A stretch of 64,000 bases of DNA from NCBI GenBank assembly GCA_963575745.1, contig CAUYUJ010015016.1, positions 264,236 through 328,235 of the forward strand, given 5' to 3'. Each line of letters starts with the position of its first letter. Position 1 is the stretch's first letter. The position numbers and the translations under genes were made by a program. This DNA comes from Prorocentrum cordatum (taxonomy: Eukaryota > Sar > Dinophyceae > Prorocentrales > Prorocentraceae). Below the pieces are notes generated by a model, which saw only the letters and a list, made by a program, of their open reading frames with translations, was not told where the DNA came from and ran no database searches. Positions 9,944 through 19,628 of the stretch are shown here, in pieces.

Positions 9944-12372
9944 TCAGCGCAAGAGACGAACAACAAGCTGCCCCATAAACTTCGCCATGCATGCCCTTGA
10001 AAACTCAGACGTGTTCGGGGCGCCCCCTCTGCGCTTCCCAAACGCCGCAGCGGACCCTCCAAAGTCTTCACCTCGGTAGTTCCAGTGCTTGGGCGGTTGT
10101 CCTCCAGAAGAACATAATTCCAAAAATAAATGCAGTTTGGGTTTAATGCGAAATATGTTATCATGCGCCGTCGCCAAAGCAGCGAAGTGTTGAGCAAAAC
10201 GCACATAATGGTCCAGCATCGTGTCTTTCGTAAATGGGAAAGACCCTGCAAGCGCAGCGTAGCAGCGTGATAAACTCTGCATGCAAAAATACATAGAAGA
10301 CTCCACGGGGTCATTCCTGTCGCAGAACTGTTCCGCAAGTTCCATACCCCACGGTTTTAGATGCCGAACCATACCAGCGCTACATCTGAGCTTGGGATTG
10401 CTGTTTGATTTGCCTTTCACAACCCCAATGCTCAAGTGAGGAAGCCTGTTCGGCGCGCCGTTCGGAGGTTGTCTATCGTAAAACCCCTGCATCATAAGGT
10501 GCATCTCTCGCATGCGCTGCTTCTGCGCGCCGCCTGGGACTTTCCTCTCGACGACGCAATACCAGATCAGAGAGCCCATAAAATCTGCAGCTACACCTAA
10601 ATCCGCGCAGTGCAGCCAATCCAACATCAAAATTCGCACGCTGGCAAACGGAACCATCAACAAAGGGCATACTCGATGTCCAGCACCCAGGATTTTCATC
10701 AAAAGTTCTTGCCATGATCTGCGGTCCGCGCGCCAGGGCGCGCCGTGGCCGATCTCGGTAGAGACCGCGCGGGCATCGAAGACTTCGCTTTGCCATCCTC
10801 CCTCTCCTGTTCTGCCTCTGCCTCCTCCGCCTGCTCCTCGGCTTGCCCGCCCTCCTCGACGCCCCCGTCACTTGGCGCGTCGCCCTCCCCTCCTCCCCAG
10901 CGCATCGCCCCCCCCCTCGCATATGGTTTCCCGTTGCGTGCCTCGTCGTCGTCGTCGTCGTCGTCCTCCTCCTCCTCCTCCTCCTCTTTCTCCTTCTGCT
11001 CCTCCTCCTTGCCCTCCTCCCCCTCCTCCTCCGCCCCTCCCCCTCCTCCTCCTCCGTCTCCCTAATCATCTCCTCCTCCTCCTCCTCCTCCTCCTCCTCC
11101 TCCTCCCCCTCCCCCTCCTCCTCCTCCTCCTCCTCCTCCCCCTCCTCCTCCTCCTCCTCCTCCTCCTCCTATCCGTCTCGTGTCATTGATTTGCTTGTGC
11201 GCGTTGCCATCCCTTTCCTCCATTCCCCTCTCCCCCCCCCCTTGCCTCCTCCAGCTAATGGTCCGCGCTCCACCTCTCAACTCGCCCTGCTGGCCCCGCG
11301 CGCAGCGTTGATAGCCCTCCCCCGCTTCTTGGGCGATCGCCCCCTAGCGATAGGGGATGGCCTTTGCAACGCCAGTGCGGGGGGCGCACAACTTTCGCGC
11401 CAGGATCCCCCTCCTCAGGCAGCGCGGGGGGAAGGGGGGGGGGGGGCGTTGGGGCAGGGGTCGGTGGAGGCAGAACTGGGTTGGCTATGTGTTTTTCCCT
11501 GTGACCTCGGGCAGCTTGATCTTACGCTGGAAGCAGCGCTCCGCGCCCTGCCACCCTGGCAGCTTCAGCGCCTCCTTGAACATCTCCCAGTCGCCTTTGA
11601 CCTGGCAGACAACGCCACTGAGAGGGGGTCGCCCTCTCTCGCTATGCTGTTTGGCCCTCCACTTGTCGCTCTTCCCGAATGGCGATCCCTCGTGTCTGCA
11701 CGATGGCCGCGTTTTGGTTGCGAGGTGCGCGAATGACCAGCGGGCAATTTCAAACATGTCATCCAGGGTGTTTGGGGACAACTGGTTCTTCAGCAAGCAT
11801 GCGATGGGCGCGCGGAGGTTCGCGTAGCGCTCCTCTAAGCCAGGCAACAGGAGCGAAACAATTTCAGCGGTCACGCTGCGGTCCCAGTTACAAGGCACAC
11901 CGTCTTGCCAGATGCCGCATGGGACCGTGTCGGAGTCGCCGAGGGACGACGCTGCACTGTTGAAATGCTCCAGCGAAACGGGATCTAACCCAGACGCGCC
12001 AGTCAGAACATTTGCGTGGCCGAAGAACGCCAAACGATCCAAAATCTCGTGGGGCAGCATTAACTGCATTTTCCGCGGCCCCTCCACCTGCATTTTAGTG
12101 TTCCACACCCGCGCGTCGCACACGTACAAGGGTGGCCAACCGGTCTTTCTGAAAATTTGGCGAAAGAAACGTGGGGCATTGCCCGGGTATTTTTCTGATG
12201 GTACTAAACCAGTAACGCCTGTGGCACCAGAGCGGTGGACGTCGTTTGCCAATTGGGGCCCCCTGGCGCCCGACGCGATGTTGCGCGACACGAGGTCAGC
12301 GACGTTCGCCCTCAGGCGTTTGTCTGCTGGCAGCGCGCGCCTGTCATAAGGCAGCGCGCGTTTGGACAGCAT
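9944..12372 (-). CDS. TNP2-like transposase-related protein (two exons seen)
   Basis: Exon A runs from at least ATG 12372 to about 11535 and exon B from about 10795 to the stop at 9944. The roughly 740-bp intron is filled by a (CCT)n tract. Exon A carries DGVPCNWDRS and ends in VKGDWEMFKEALKLPGW plus a Cys. Exon B begins near APWRADRRSWQELLMKI and has LDWLHCADLGVAADFMG, IKPKLHLFLELC and YRGEDFGGSAAAFGKRRGG. From memory, this order (GDW, LP-Cys, DWLH.xDxGVxADFLG, RMKPK.H, YRDEDFGG) defines a family repeated many times in dinoflagellate genomes. The Asp-rich DWLH motif resembles the catalytic region of TNP2 transposases of CACTA elements. Residues and splice sites were not verified against an alignment. 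The frame is open upstream to 12777 but that part is (GA)n/(GACA)n, so the N-terminus is unresolved. It sits next to the left TIR and is the best candidate transposase of the element. Confidence 0.7.
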
Positions 12373-12579
12373 GCTGCGGCGACCTCTCTCGAGCCAGAAG
12401 CTACGGGCGTCCCTTGAGCCAAAAGCTACGGACGTATCTTGCGCACTGGCGCGCCCTACAACGGGGCCACCCCTGCAGGAGAGGGGCGACGAGAAGATGC
12501 GAAGGCCCCCCTCGAGAAGGGGTCGCGCTGGATACCGGGCGGGGCGGCGAAAGGGGGGTGGAACAGCAGAGGGAGAAAA

Positions 12580-12585
12580 GGAGAG

Positions 12586-12629
<44 letters not shown>

Positions 12630-12669
12630 AGAACAGACGAACGCGAGTGAGAGCGAGAAGCAACGAACG

Positions 12670-12705
<36 letters not shown>

Positions 12706-12765
12706 GGAAACAGACAGACAGACAGACAGAGATAGGCTGAGACAGACAGGGGCAGACAGACAGAG
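12580..12765. repeat. (GA)n and (GACA)n microsatellites
   Basis: GAGAGA from about 12588 to 12630, then GACAGACA from about 12668 to 12732, both imperfect. They lie at the 5' side of the TNP2-like gene. Confidence 0.9.
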
Positions 12766-12898
12766 AGCCCCTATCAAGGTTTGCGCGCATTTTTTCTTGT
12801 TGGAGCGTCGCCTTGCGCCTCCATCTCTAGCGCCTGCGCGCCGAGGGGATGATGTGGATGTAACTCAGAGAGCTACGAATATGATATGGAAACGCCAC

Positions 12899-14097
12899 TC
12901 ACTCCACGTAGCGCGAGAACCTCCTGGCCGCCAGTTTGATGCCGTCCAGGTGGTGCTCTGCGGTGGACTTCATGGCTGCGAGATCCTTGTTCAGATTGGC
13001 ATAATCCTCTTTCTTCTCGTTCGTCTCGTGAGTGATTCCCGTCTTCTCGATCAGGAGCTCCACCGCCTCCTCGTGATCAGTCGCGCTCTTGAGGGTCTTG
13101 TCAGCCTCCTTTGCCCAGGTGTCATATTGGCCTTTGTCACTGTCCTTGGCAGTCTTGGCGTGATTGTGGAGCTTCGCGCGGAGCGTCTTCAGCTTCTTCA
13201 TCTCAGCCTGGTACTTCGACAGGGTAGACCTATGCGCAAGAAGAGGGAGGGGGGGAGCGTTTGTGAGGGGAGTGAGCAGGAAGACGAGGGAGAGGAGAAA
13301 TTGCTGAGGCGACGGCGTGATCGAATCCTTGTTCGCCTGGATGTTCGGCCACAGCGGGTTCTCCAGCTTCACTGGGTTCGCGCTCGCACTGCTGCTGCCA
13401 CTGCGCAGCTCCCCCATCCTGCCTGCTGCCCATTCCAGCGCTTTTGCCGACTTGACGTCGCCCTCGCCCGTAAACTTTTCTTGTCAGACGTCTCCAAGCT
13501 GTCCTCAGACATCTGTGGGAAAATGAAATAGAACTCGTGCCACAATATGCGGTCCTTCTTGTCGTACTTCACTGGGAACGCCTCCTTCGTATTGTACGTC
13601 TGTGAACTATCCTCCCACCACTCCTGGACGAACTCGAGAGCCAGCTTATGATCCTTAAAATCTGACAATTAAAGGTTCGGTTCTTTCAAAGCTTGCGGAA
13701 CTGTGACGTACCCCTTCTTGGCCCATTCCTTATGCTTTTCTGCATTTTCGCATTCTTCGTGAAACGTACGCACCCAGTCCGAGTTCTTGCTCTTATCCTT
13801 CTGGAAGCTCTCCAAGAATATCTTGCGCTCTGAAGGGCTCTTGCAACTCGACCAGACTGCCTGCGCTTCCGCTGCCTTCTTCTGCAAATCTGCATCAGTG
13901 CCAGAGGAATTGTGCTTGAGCCAGTTGCGCGTCTTTGTGGCCTCCTTCGGGTCGACCGCCTCCCCCTTAGAAGCCTTGCATCTCTCAGGGGCGGGGCCAG
14001 AGTCGTCGCCTTTCTTCGCCCCGCACACCATCGACGAACATAGAATCATCATCGGCGCGGCGTACGCGAAGCAAGAAACCGCGGCGGGAGGAGGCAT
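12899..14097 (-). CDS. Lys/Glu-rich dinoflagellate-family protein, broken frame
   Basis: Three minus-strand blocks read as one protein. Block 1 (about 14097-13672) contains KTRNWLKHNSSGTDADL and SDWVRTFHEECENAEKH and ends at a TAA (13671-13669). The same frame continues immediately with LSDFKDHKLALEFVQEWWED and LWHEFYFIFPQ. Near 13490 a one-base shift at AAGAAAAG restores EKFTGEGDVKSAKALEWAAG and LENPLWPNIQ. A short intron (about 13231-13325, acceptor CATAG) precedes STLSKYQAEMKKLKTLRAK, and the protein ends RRFSRYVE at 12899. I recall similar WV-rich, Lys-rich proteins as repeated, function-unknown families in dinoflagellates. The TAA may be a spliced intron end, true decay or error. It lies between the coiled-coil and TNP2-like genes on the same strand, consistent with one element. 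Confidence 0.6.
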
Positions 14098-14099
14098 TC

Positions 14100-14860
14100 T
14101 GTCGAACCGTACAAGGATCAGACACTCGCAAATGCAAAGATGACAATCAGCGCGCCGAAAACAAGCGGACCTTGAGCCGAAAAGCACTTACGGGATGCAT
14201 GCCCCCCCCTCCCCCCGTTGGCCCTACCTGCCTCCTTCCTCGTCGGTCCTTCCTTGCCGTAGTGTCCTGATCTACAGAAATCCGCCATGCTCATCCTGCC
14301 CCCCAGAAAGCCCCTACAGTAGGGACATGAACCAAGAGGACAATGATATCTAGGCTAGATACCCCGATCAAGGGGTGATCGCGGACTGCGAGCGAATGGT
14401 AAACATTTGCACTACCGCTATTAAGCTGATCAGAGTGTAGGGTCAGAAGCCCCGTGGTCAAACCACCAGTCTTTGTTCGGAAGTGTTGGTTTCATCAGGC
14501 AACGCAAAGTGAGCCAATCTGCCGCTAGAAAGCGGACAATCTCTTTTCTGAAATTCTTTTAATAGAATGTGGGTTTTGCTTGATACTTCCTTCAATTCTA
14601 TTAAATAGAATTTCTATTTAATAGAATCGGGTGTGTCTTCTGTGGCCCAGCTGAGCGGGCTTCCAGTCGCAGCCAGCGTGCAGCGACTGTCGTAGATATG
14701 GATGTGAAACCCACCGCGGGTCTCAGGCCTCCTTCGCGCCGCACACGAGGAAGTCGCCCTCTGGGAGGGGGGATGGGGGGGGGGCGCGCAAGTGTAATGT
14801 GTGGGAGGGAGACAGATCCACTACAGAAGTGGTGACGGCTCTCAAGGAAAAGCATCGCGG
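14100..14860. other. Spacer without gene; TTCTATTAAATAGAA palindromes
   Basis: No coding signal. It contains A+T palindromes ATTCTTTTAATAGAAT (14553-14568), AATTCTATTAAATAGAATT (14594-14612) and TTCTATTTAATAGAA (14612-14626), plus two CCCC..GGGG hairpins at 14311 and 14362. Confidence 0.6.
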
Positions 14861-14862
14861 TC

Positions 14863-15828
14863 CTAGTTCCCCTTGCGGCCGCCCTTCTTGCCGTCCTTCT
14901 TGCCCCCGCCCTTCTTCGCCTGGGCGTCCTCGTCTTTCCTCCGCTTCTCCTCCTCGTCTTTCTTCCGCTGGTCCTCCTCGCGTTTCTTCCGTTCCTCCTC
15001 CGCCTTCCGATCGGAATCCTCTTTCTGCTTCCTCTCGGCTTCTGCCCTCGCGTCGTCCTCTTCCTTCTTCTTCCTCTCTTCCGCTGCTGTGCGGGCCTGC
15101 TCTGATTGCGCCGGTCTCCGCTCCTCTGCAGCCTTCCTGTCGTTCTCCTCTGTCTGCCGCCTTTCTGCGTCAGCCCTCTCCGCCGTCGCCACCTCCAGCG
15201 GACTCGCAGTGCCTGCGCAACTGCCCCCGCCTCCCCCGCGCCTGGCGTCAGCTCTCTTTTTCATGCGTTCTCGCTCGCGGCGCCTGTCCTCTTCCTGCTT
15301 GCGTTTCCGACTTTCTTCGGTTGCGCTCCTGCATTCCTCCTCTTACAGCCTCATCGCCGCAGCTTCCTCTTCTTCCTGTTGCCTCTGTTTTTCAAGCTCC
15401 TCCGCCTCTTTTCGCTCCTGCTCGATTCGTTGGAAAGCTTCGGCTGCTCTGCTAGCGACACTCACCTCTGCTTGCTCCAAGACGCGCAGGACTTGCCTCG
15501 TCATCTCTGCTCTCCTCTTCCTCTCGTCGGCCTTCGCTTGAATCTCCCTTTCTTCCGCCTGCCTGGCTGCTTCCTTCCTCTCTTCCTCTTGTCGCCGAAG
15601 AGCTGCTTCCTCGCGTCGTCGGGCTGCTTCCTCGTCCCTCCGCGCCTGCTCCTGCAGAGCCCCCCTTTCCATCTCCTCGCGTGAAGCCGTTCTCTCGCGC
15701 CTCCCCCTCCTCTGCCTCTTCAGGGTTGCGCGCCCTCTCTTGTTGAGATCCTCCGTCTCAGCGCCGCTAGTGTCGTCTGCGTCCGCCTCTGGGCTGAGCG
15801 GGGCCCCCTCGCAGGTCTCGGTCTGCAT
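14863..15828 (-). CDS. Charged coiled-coil protein with one in-frame TAA
   Basis: Starts at ATG 15828 (MQTETCEGAPLSPEADADD), although the frame is open further upstream as a Gly/Ala/Glu repeat. The body is almost entirely Glu/Arg/Lys/Gln heptad-like sequence (EEAARRREEAALRRQEEE, RKKREEDQRKKDEEEKRRK), predicting a long alpha-helical coiled coil of roughly 280 residues, and ends in a Lys/Gly tail KKDGKKGGRKGN. A TAA at 15345-15343 interrupts the frame, but the same frame continues as coiled coil to 14863. CTGTAAGAG at that point could instead be a GT splice donor of a roughly 65-nt intron. Composition alone does not give a function. Such proteins could bind nucleic acid or assemble into particles, which is inference only. 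Confidence 0.55.
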
Positions 15829-16149
15829 TCCTGCCTCCTGCGTCGCAGGCTGCGTCGCTGGATGCGCGCCTGCAGCTCCTGCTTCCGCGCCTTCTCCTTC
15901 TGCTTCCGCGCCCCCACCTGCTCCCTCGGCCGAGCCCCGGGGATTGCGGACAATATGCCCCTAGCTGAGGGGTCGTTAATGCAAGTAGGGATGTTTGCAC
16001 CCCTAGCAAAGGGGAATCTTATCGTAGGGCTGTTTTGGCGCCCCCTAGCGCAAGGGTGCTTTATTTCCTGATCCCCATCGCGTCCTCGGTGGCGTTCACG
16101 AGAGCTTGCTCGTTCCTGCCCACCCTCTGCTGCTGCCACCTGGGAGGGG

Positions 16150-16465
16150 GAAAGGAGGGGGGCAGGGGGGGGAGACGGCGGGAGAGGAAGAGGGGGGATG
16201 GGGGGGGGGGAGGAGGACGAGGAGGAGGAGGAAGAGAAAGGAGGGGAAAGGAGGAGGGAGGAGGGAGGAGGCGGAGGAGGAGGAGAAAAGGAAACGGACG
16301 TGAAGAGGGAGAAGGGGGGAGGGGGGGAGGGAGGGAGGAGGAGGAGGAGGATGAGGAGGAGGAGGAGGAAGAGAAGGGGGAGGAGGAAGAGGAGGAGAAG
16401 GAAGGAGAGGAGGAGGAAGAGGGGAAGGAGGAGGAGGACGAGGAGGAGGAGGAGGAGGAAGAACC
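16150..16465. repeat. Imperfect (GGA)n purine tract
   Basis: GGAGGA/GAGGAAGAGG low-complexity sequence; open frames of poly-Glu, Arg or Gly are artefacts. The complementary pyrimidine tract lies in the TNP2-like intron at 10960-11170. Confidence 0.9.
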
Positions 16466-16539
16466 CTGCAAGAACAGAAACTCGGATTGAAAAGCTGCGA
16501 AAAGTTTTTCATGCCAAACTCTGGTGACAAGAAAGGTTT

Positions 16540-16805
16540 ATCATGTCAAACTTAGGTTTCCAGTGGGCGCGCAGTGTAATGGGTTCCCATGGGGGCCACC
16601 TGGCGCGCTCGGCCTCCGACTTGCGGCCGCGATAGCGGCGGCCCCCCGTGGAGATGAAGCCCCGCTCCGTCCACCAGCGAGAGGCGTGGTGCTCCTGGCA
16701 GGAACGCGACACGCACGTGAAGACCCACGTGCGCCTGCTGCACTTATTGCACAGCTGGATCTCGTCCGTGCGCAAGAACGGCCTTGTTGGAGCCCTCGTG
16801 CGCCG
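16540..16805 (-). CDS. Cys-rich exon, possible zinc-binding
   Basis: The minus strand after a possible acceptor GTAG|CGG (exon start about 16805) encodes RRTRAPTRPFLRTDEIQLC and then CNKCSRRTWVFTCVSRSC, a CxxC...CxxxxC arrangement followed by QEHHASRWWTERGF. Spacing suggests a small zinc-binding module, but I cannot match it to a named finger. The frame runs to TLRAHWKPKFDMINL near 16540. It is flanked by hairpins and by the (GGA)n tract, with no start codon and no stop linked to the other exons. Confidence 0.4.
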
Positions 16806-16889
16806 CTACTCCCTGAGATCCCTCAGCATCTCAGCCTCACCCCCCCCCCCTCCTCGTCTGACGGCGGTCACGTCGCCCTAGGGAAGGAA

Positions 16890-17058
16890 AGGGGGGGAAG
16901 ACGAACAAATCCTCTATTGAAGAGGCGCCCCGTAGCAAGGGGTCAATAAACTTGTGCATCCGACCCAGCGTCCTTCGCGCCATCGAGATGACGCTTCCGC
17001 GGAAGATCGCCCCGCTGGTCGCCGCCGCTGCCTCCCGGAGCAGATCCGCTGCCAGCGA
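16890..17058 (-). CDS. Weak exon candidate, minus strand
   Basis: One frame gives a helical, protein-like stretch beginning SLAADLLREAAAATSGAIFR and followed by SVISMARRTLGRMHKFIDP. It lies just below the poly-G run and spans the hairpin at 16928-16942, so its end is uncertain. No homology recognised. A second weak stretch, MAKSALVLAALAAWLDSQG near 17320, resembles a signal peptide but lacks support. Confidence 0.3.
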
Positions 17059-17071
17059 TCATCGCCTGAGT

Positions 17072-17073
<2 letters not shown>

Positions 17074-17110
<37 letters not shown>
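17074..17110. repeat. Poly-G run of 37
   Basis: Uninterrupted G on the plus strand. Its length is unreliable in any sequencing technology, and a gap or collapse may hide here. Confidence 0.95.
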
Positions 17111-17665
17111 CTGGCGCGCGCCCTCGCTCTTCTCTGGCTCTACCCAAGGAGTTCCTGGAGGGAGAAGGTTTCTCTTAGAAAACTTTGGTATCTGAATTCC
17201 CTGATCCCCATCTCGCCCCTGACATCCGAACCTCCTGATTTGTTCCCAAGACTCGCGGCCTCCGCCCCCTGCGAATCGAGCCACGCGGCGAGCGCCGCGA
17301 GCACAAGAGCGGATTTCGCCATTGCGCGAAGGCCTTCTCGTGAGCCTCGCGGGCTCGATCGCCTGGGGCCGCAAGCGGCTGCACTGAACATAAACAATCG
17401 AAATCTCTTGCTGCGGTTCCCCCGAATGAAGGGGCGCGCCCCCTAACAAGGGGTTCGTGACGCCCCTGGTGGAAGGGATGTGAACATTATATAAAAGCGT
17501 GAAGAGACGAGATGGCGAGCCCCTGAAAGAGGGGAAGTGCTGCGTAAGATGACGATGTGTGCTGATGATGGCGATGATGATCGCGATGATGATGATGAGG
17601 AGGATGAGGGCAATTCCATCGATCAGCTCCTCCATCAGAGCGTCCGCAGCGCCCCGCGCAGCAGC

Positions 17666-18336
17666 CTACGTCTCAGCAATCGTGCCCTCCTTGAGCTGTT
17701 CGCACACCTGCCTGCCGATGTCCAGCAGCTCCTCCTTCGACACCTTGTCCCTCGCAGCGGCGCCTCCGAACGAGCATAGCTGATTCTTCTTCCCGCGCAG
17801 CAGTTTGATCCCCACCCTGCGGTCCCTCTTGTACCAGTCAAAGTGATAATCGCGCCCGTCGACAAAAAATGAAAGAGAGCAAGACAAAGCAAAAACAAAA
17901 AAAAAAGAGGGGATACCAAAAAAAATAAAGCACGACAAATAAAATAAGAGAATAAAAAAAAACCACCCCAAAAAAGCAGGACAAAAACAAAAAGACAAAA
18001 AAAAGAAAAGACAAGAGGACCATCAAAAGAACAAAGACAAAAAGAATAAAAAAAAAAATTAGAAAAACAACACAACACAAAAAAAGAAACGAAAAAGTAT
18101 AACAAGACGCCTCCAACTGCTTCGTCGGCTAGCTCGTCCTCCGCCTCGTCGTCGCCACCGCCTCCCGCGTCCTGCTGCTCCTCCTCCTCCTCCTCCTCTT
18201 CGTCTTCCTGCCCGCCGCCTTCTTCTCCGTCCGAATCCTCGCTGGCAGCCTTCGCGCGGGCAGGGCGCTTCCTGGGAGGTCCCTTCATCGCTGCAGCAGG
18301 GCGCTTCCTGGCTGCTTTTATACACTTTTTCTTCAT
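17666..18336 (-). CDS. Basic/acidic protein overlapping the upstream gene by ATGA
   Basis: The ATG at 18336-18334 shares three bases with the TGA ending the preceding gene (18335-18333). The N-terminus is basic (MKKKCIKAARKRPAAAM, a nuclear-signal-like KGPPRKRPARAK) followed by a long Asp/Glu/Gly run to about 18118. An A+T-rich intron of about 240 bp (17870-18110) then intervenes. The final block encodes VDGRDYHFDWYKRDRRVGIKL and ends KEELLDIGRQVCEQLKEGTI..ET with TAG at 17668-17666. Exact splice sites are not canonical: no AG is seen just before VDGRD. FDWYKRD echoes TWYDWNSD of the upstream gene, so the two may be related. Function unknown. Confidence 0.5.
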
Positions 18337-19353
18337 TGTTTTTTTTGGTCAGGTTTCGTCGGCGCCTCCTTCTCTTGGGCCTCCCGCTTCTTCCGCCACT
18401 CAGCATGGGCAACGAGCAAGGCGTTGGACTGGTCTGTCTCGATCTTGTCCCCACCAGGCGCGCGTGAGATCAAGAAACCCATCTCGCCTGCTGACAGCGG
18501 CATGCGCGTCTCCTGGCCCGACTCATCAGCAACGACCATGGACGGCGGGTCGGAGTTCCAGTCGTACCACGTCACCTGTGATAAAGAAGACGGATGAGTT
18601 GGACGGATAGAAGAGGATGATCTCAGCAGGAGAAATTAGCAGGCAGCAGAAAGGGATGGAGAGGAGGTGAAAAGTGACCTTCTTCGCAGAGCTAGAAGCG
18701 GCAGGTGCAGCGGAAGGGCGCGCAGGTGACTCCATCACCTCCTGGCTTGAGAAAACGACGAGCGGGCTGTGCACTTCGTCCTTCTTGGTCTTCGCCTTGG
18801 GCGGTGGAGAAATCCCATATAGCTCCTTGATCAGCTTGTGCCTTGCGTCTGCTGGACTGCGTGGTGCACTCGCGGCTGGGGCCGAGCTCTCGGCACGAGT
18901 GTCATCCGCGGAGGTGCTCTCGACGACGTCATCACTGCGTGGCGTCTCCTTCTTTTTGCCAGAAGAAGTACGACCGCACTCCAAGTTCATCGCCTGTCCG
19001 AGGGTCCTCGTGTAGTGATCCAGCTTCTCCGCGGCCACGGCGCTCCTGAACTTGTTCACTACGTAGCTGACGCACCTGCTCATCTCAGTGGCCCAGCGCT
19101 TCGCTTCCTCTGCCGTGAGGTGCGTCTTCTGCGAAACGATGGCCTTCGTGAGCGCTGTGGAGCTCAAGCGCTGCGACGCCTGGCACGCATCCAACAAGAA
19201 CGGCATGTTATCTTTGATGATCTGCTCCGTTGTGCCATTGATGTAGTTCTTCTCGATCAATGACACGCGCTGCTTCACCAAGTCAACCATGGCCTCATCG
19301 CCGAGCTGGCAAGTGCGGTAGAGGCGCGGCTTCTCCTTAGAAGCGCCCCCCAT
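18333..19353 (-). CDS. 305-residue unknown protein, one clear intron
   Basis: Exon 1 is 19353-18679, the intron 18678-18576 (103 bp) and exon 2 18575-18333. The junction is clean: ..GCGAAGAAG|GTCACT at the donor and CACAG|GTGACG at the acceptor, giving AKK-VTWYDWN in frame. The GTCAC/GTGAC similarity on both sides is of the direct-repeat type reported for dinoflagellate introns. The chosen start gives MGGASKEKPRLYRTCQLG. Sequence just upstream (TTATTATGTAG) could be an acceptor for an earlier exon. Exon 1 is helical (VDLVKQRVSLIEKNY, AEEAKRWATEMSRCVSYVV) and then Ser/Ala/Pro-rich with KAKTKKDEVHSP. I do not recognise a domain. It is the gene closest to the right TIR and therefore the 5'-most gene of the element. 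Confidence 0.65.
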
Positions 19354-19589
19354 CTCAACGCAATGCCTGCTGCCGCTCGCGTTTGAGCAAATGGCTACAT
19401 AATAAAAAGGGTAAAAGAAAAGGAAGTGCCCCTTTGAAGGGGTCGCAGGAAGCTCTTCCCCCAGCAAGGGGTGACGTCGCGCAACCATGATGGATCATGC
19501 CGAACACAACATAGGAAAGCGTACCAATATATTGGCGCCCGCCGCGAGCGAATATTTTCGAACATGGGTTCTCGCTGAGAGCAATATAT

Positions 19590-19628
19590 ATTGGTGTTTG
19601 CAATGTATTGGTGTATTGGATGCTCAAG
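19590..19628 (-). repeat. Right terminal inverted repeat (39 bp)
   Basis: Plus-strand sequence ends GTATTGGATGCTCAAG. Read on minus it begins CTTGAGCATCCAATACACC. It lies about 240 bp upstream of the ATG of the first minus-strand gene. A further ACCAATATATTGG palindrome lies just inside, near 19525. Confidence 0.8.

Larger units (their letters stand above)
9898..19471. repeat. Dispersed CCCC(T)-loop-(A)GGGG hairpins, about 17 copies
   Basis: Copies at 9898-9913, 11341-11356, 12469-12486, 12508-12522, 14311-14324, 14362-14375, 15958-15972, 16000-16014, 16042-16056, 16928-16942, 17420-17434, 17440-17453, 17463-17477, 17520-17534, 19429-19442 and 19459-19471. Typical forms are CCCCTAGCGATAGGGG and CCCCTAGCAAAGGGG. 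Arms are constant and loops vary from 4 to 8 nt. All lie in presumed introns, UTRs or spacers of the TIR element, none in a well-supported exon. Several are followed by TC or TGA-C. Function unknown. Confidence 0.75.
9794..19628 (-). mobile_element. Putative 9.8-kb TIR DNA transposon with minus-strand genes
   Basis: Seen: near-identical inverted 39-bp ends at 9794-9832 and 19590-19628, starting CTTGAGCATCCAAT, with three mismatches. Every credible coding block between them reads on the minus strand. In order these are a 305-residue protein, an acidic/basic protein overlapping it by ATGA, weak exons near 17.0 and 16.7 kb, a coiled-coil protein, a Lys/Glu-rich protein and a TNP2-like protein. 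About 17 CCCC..GGGG hairpins lie only between its genes. Known: TNP2-like proteins are transposases of CACTA-type elements, but these ends do not start with CACTA. Inferred: all genes belong to one element. No target-site duplication is evident; both flanks are GC-rich. A chance inverted repeat flanking unrelated genes is the alternative. Confidence 0.6.

Noticed and set aside
14340-14480. Possible tRNA or small RNA around GTGGTCAAACCACCAG
   Set aside because: A short stem only; no cloverleaf or T-arm consensus could be found.
17140-17397. Possible secreted protein starting MAKSALVLAALAAWLDSQG
   Set aside because: The two other frames are equally open, no homology, and the continuation is not protein-like; too weak to call a gene.
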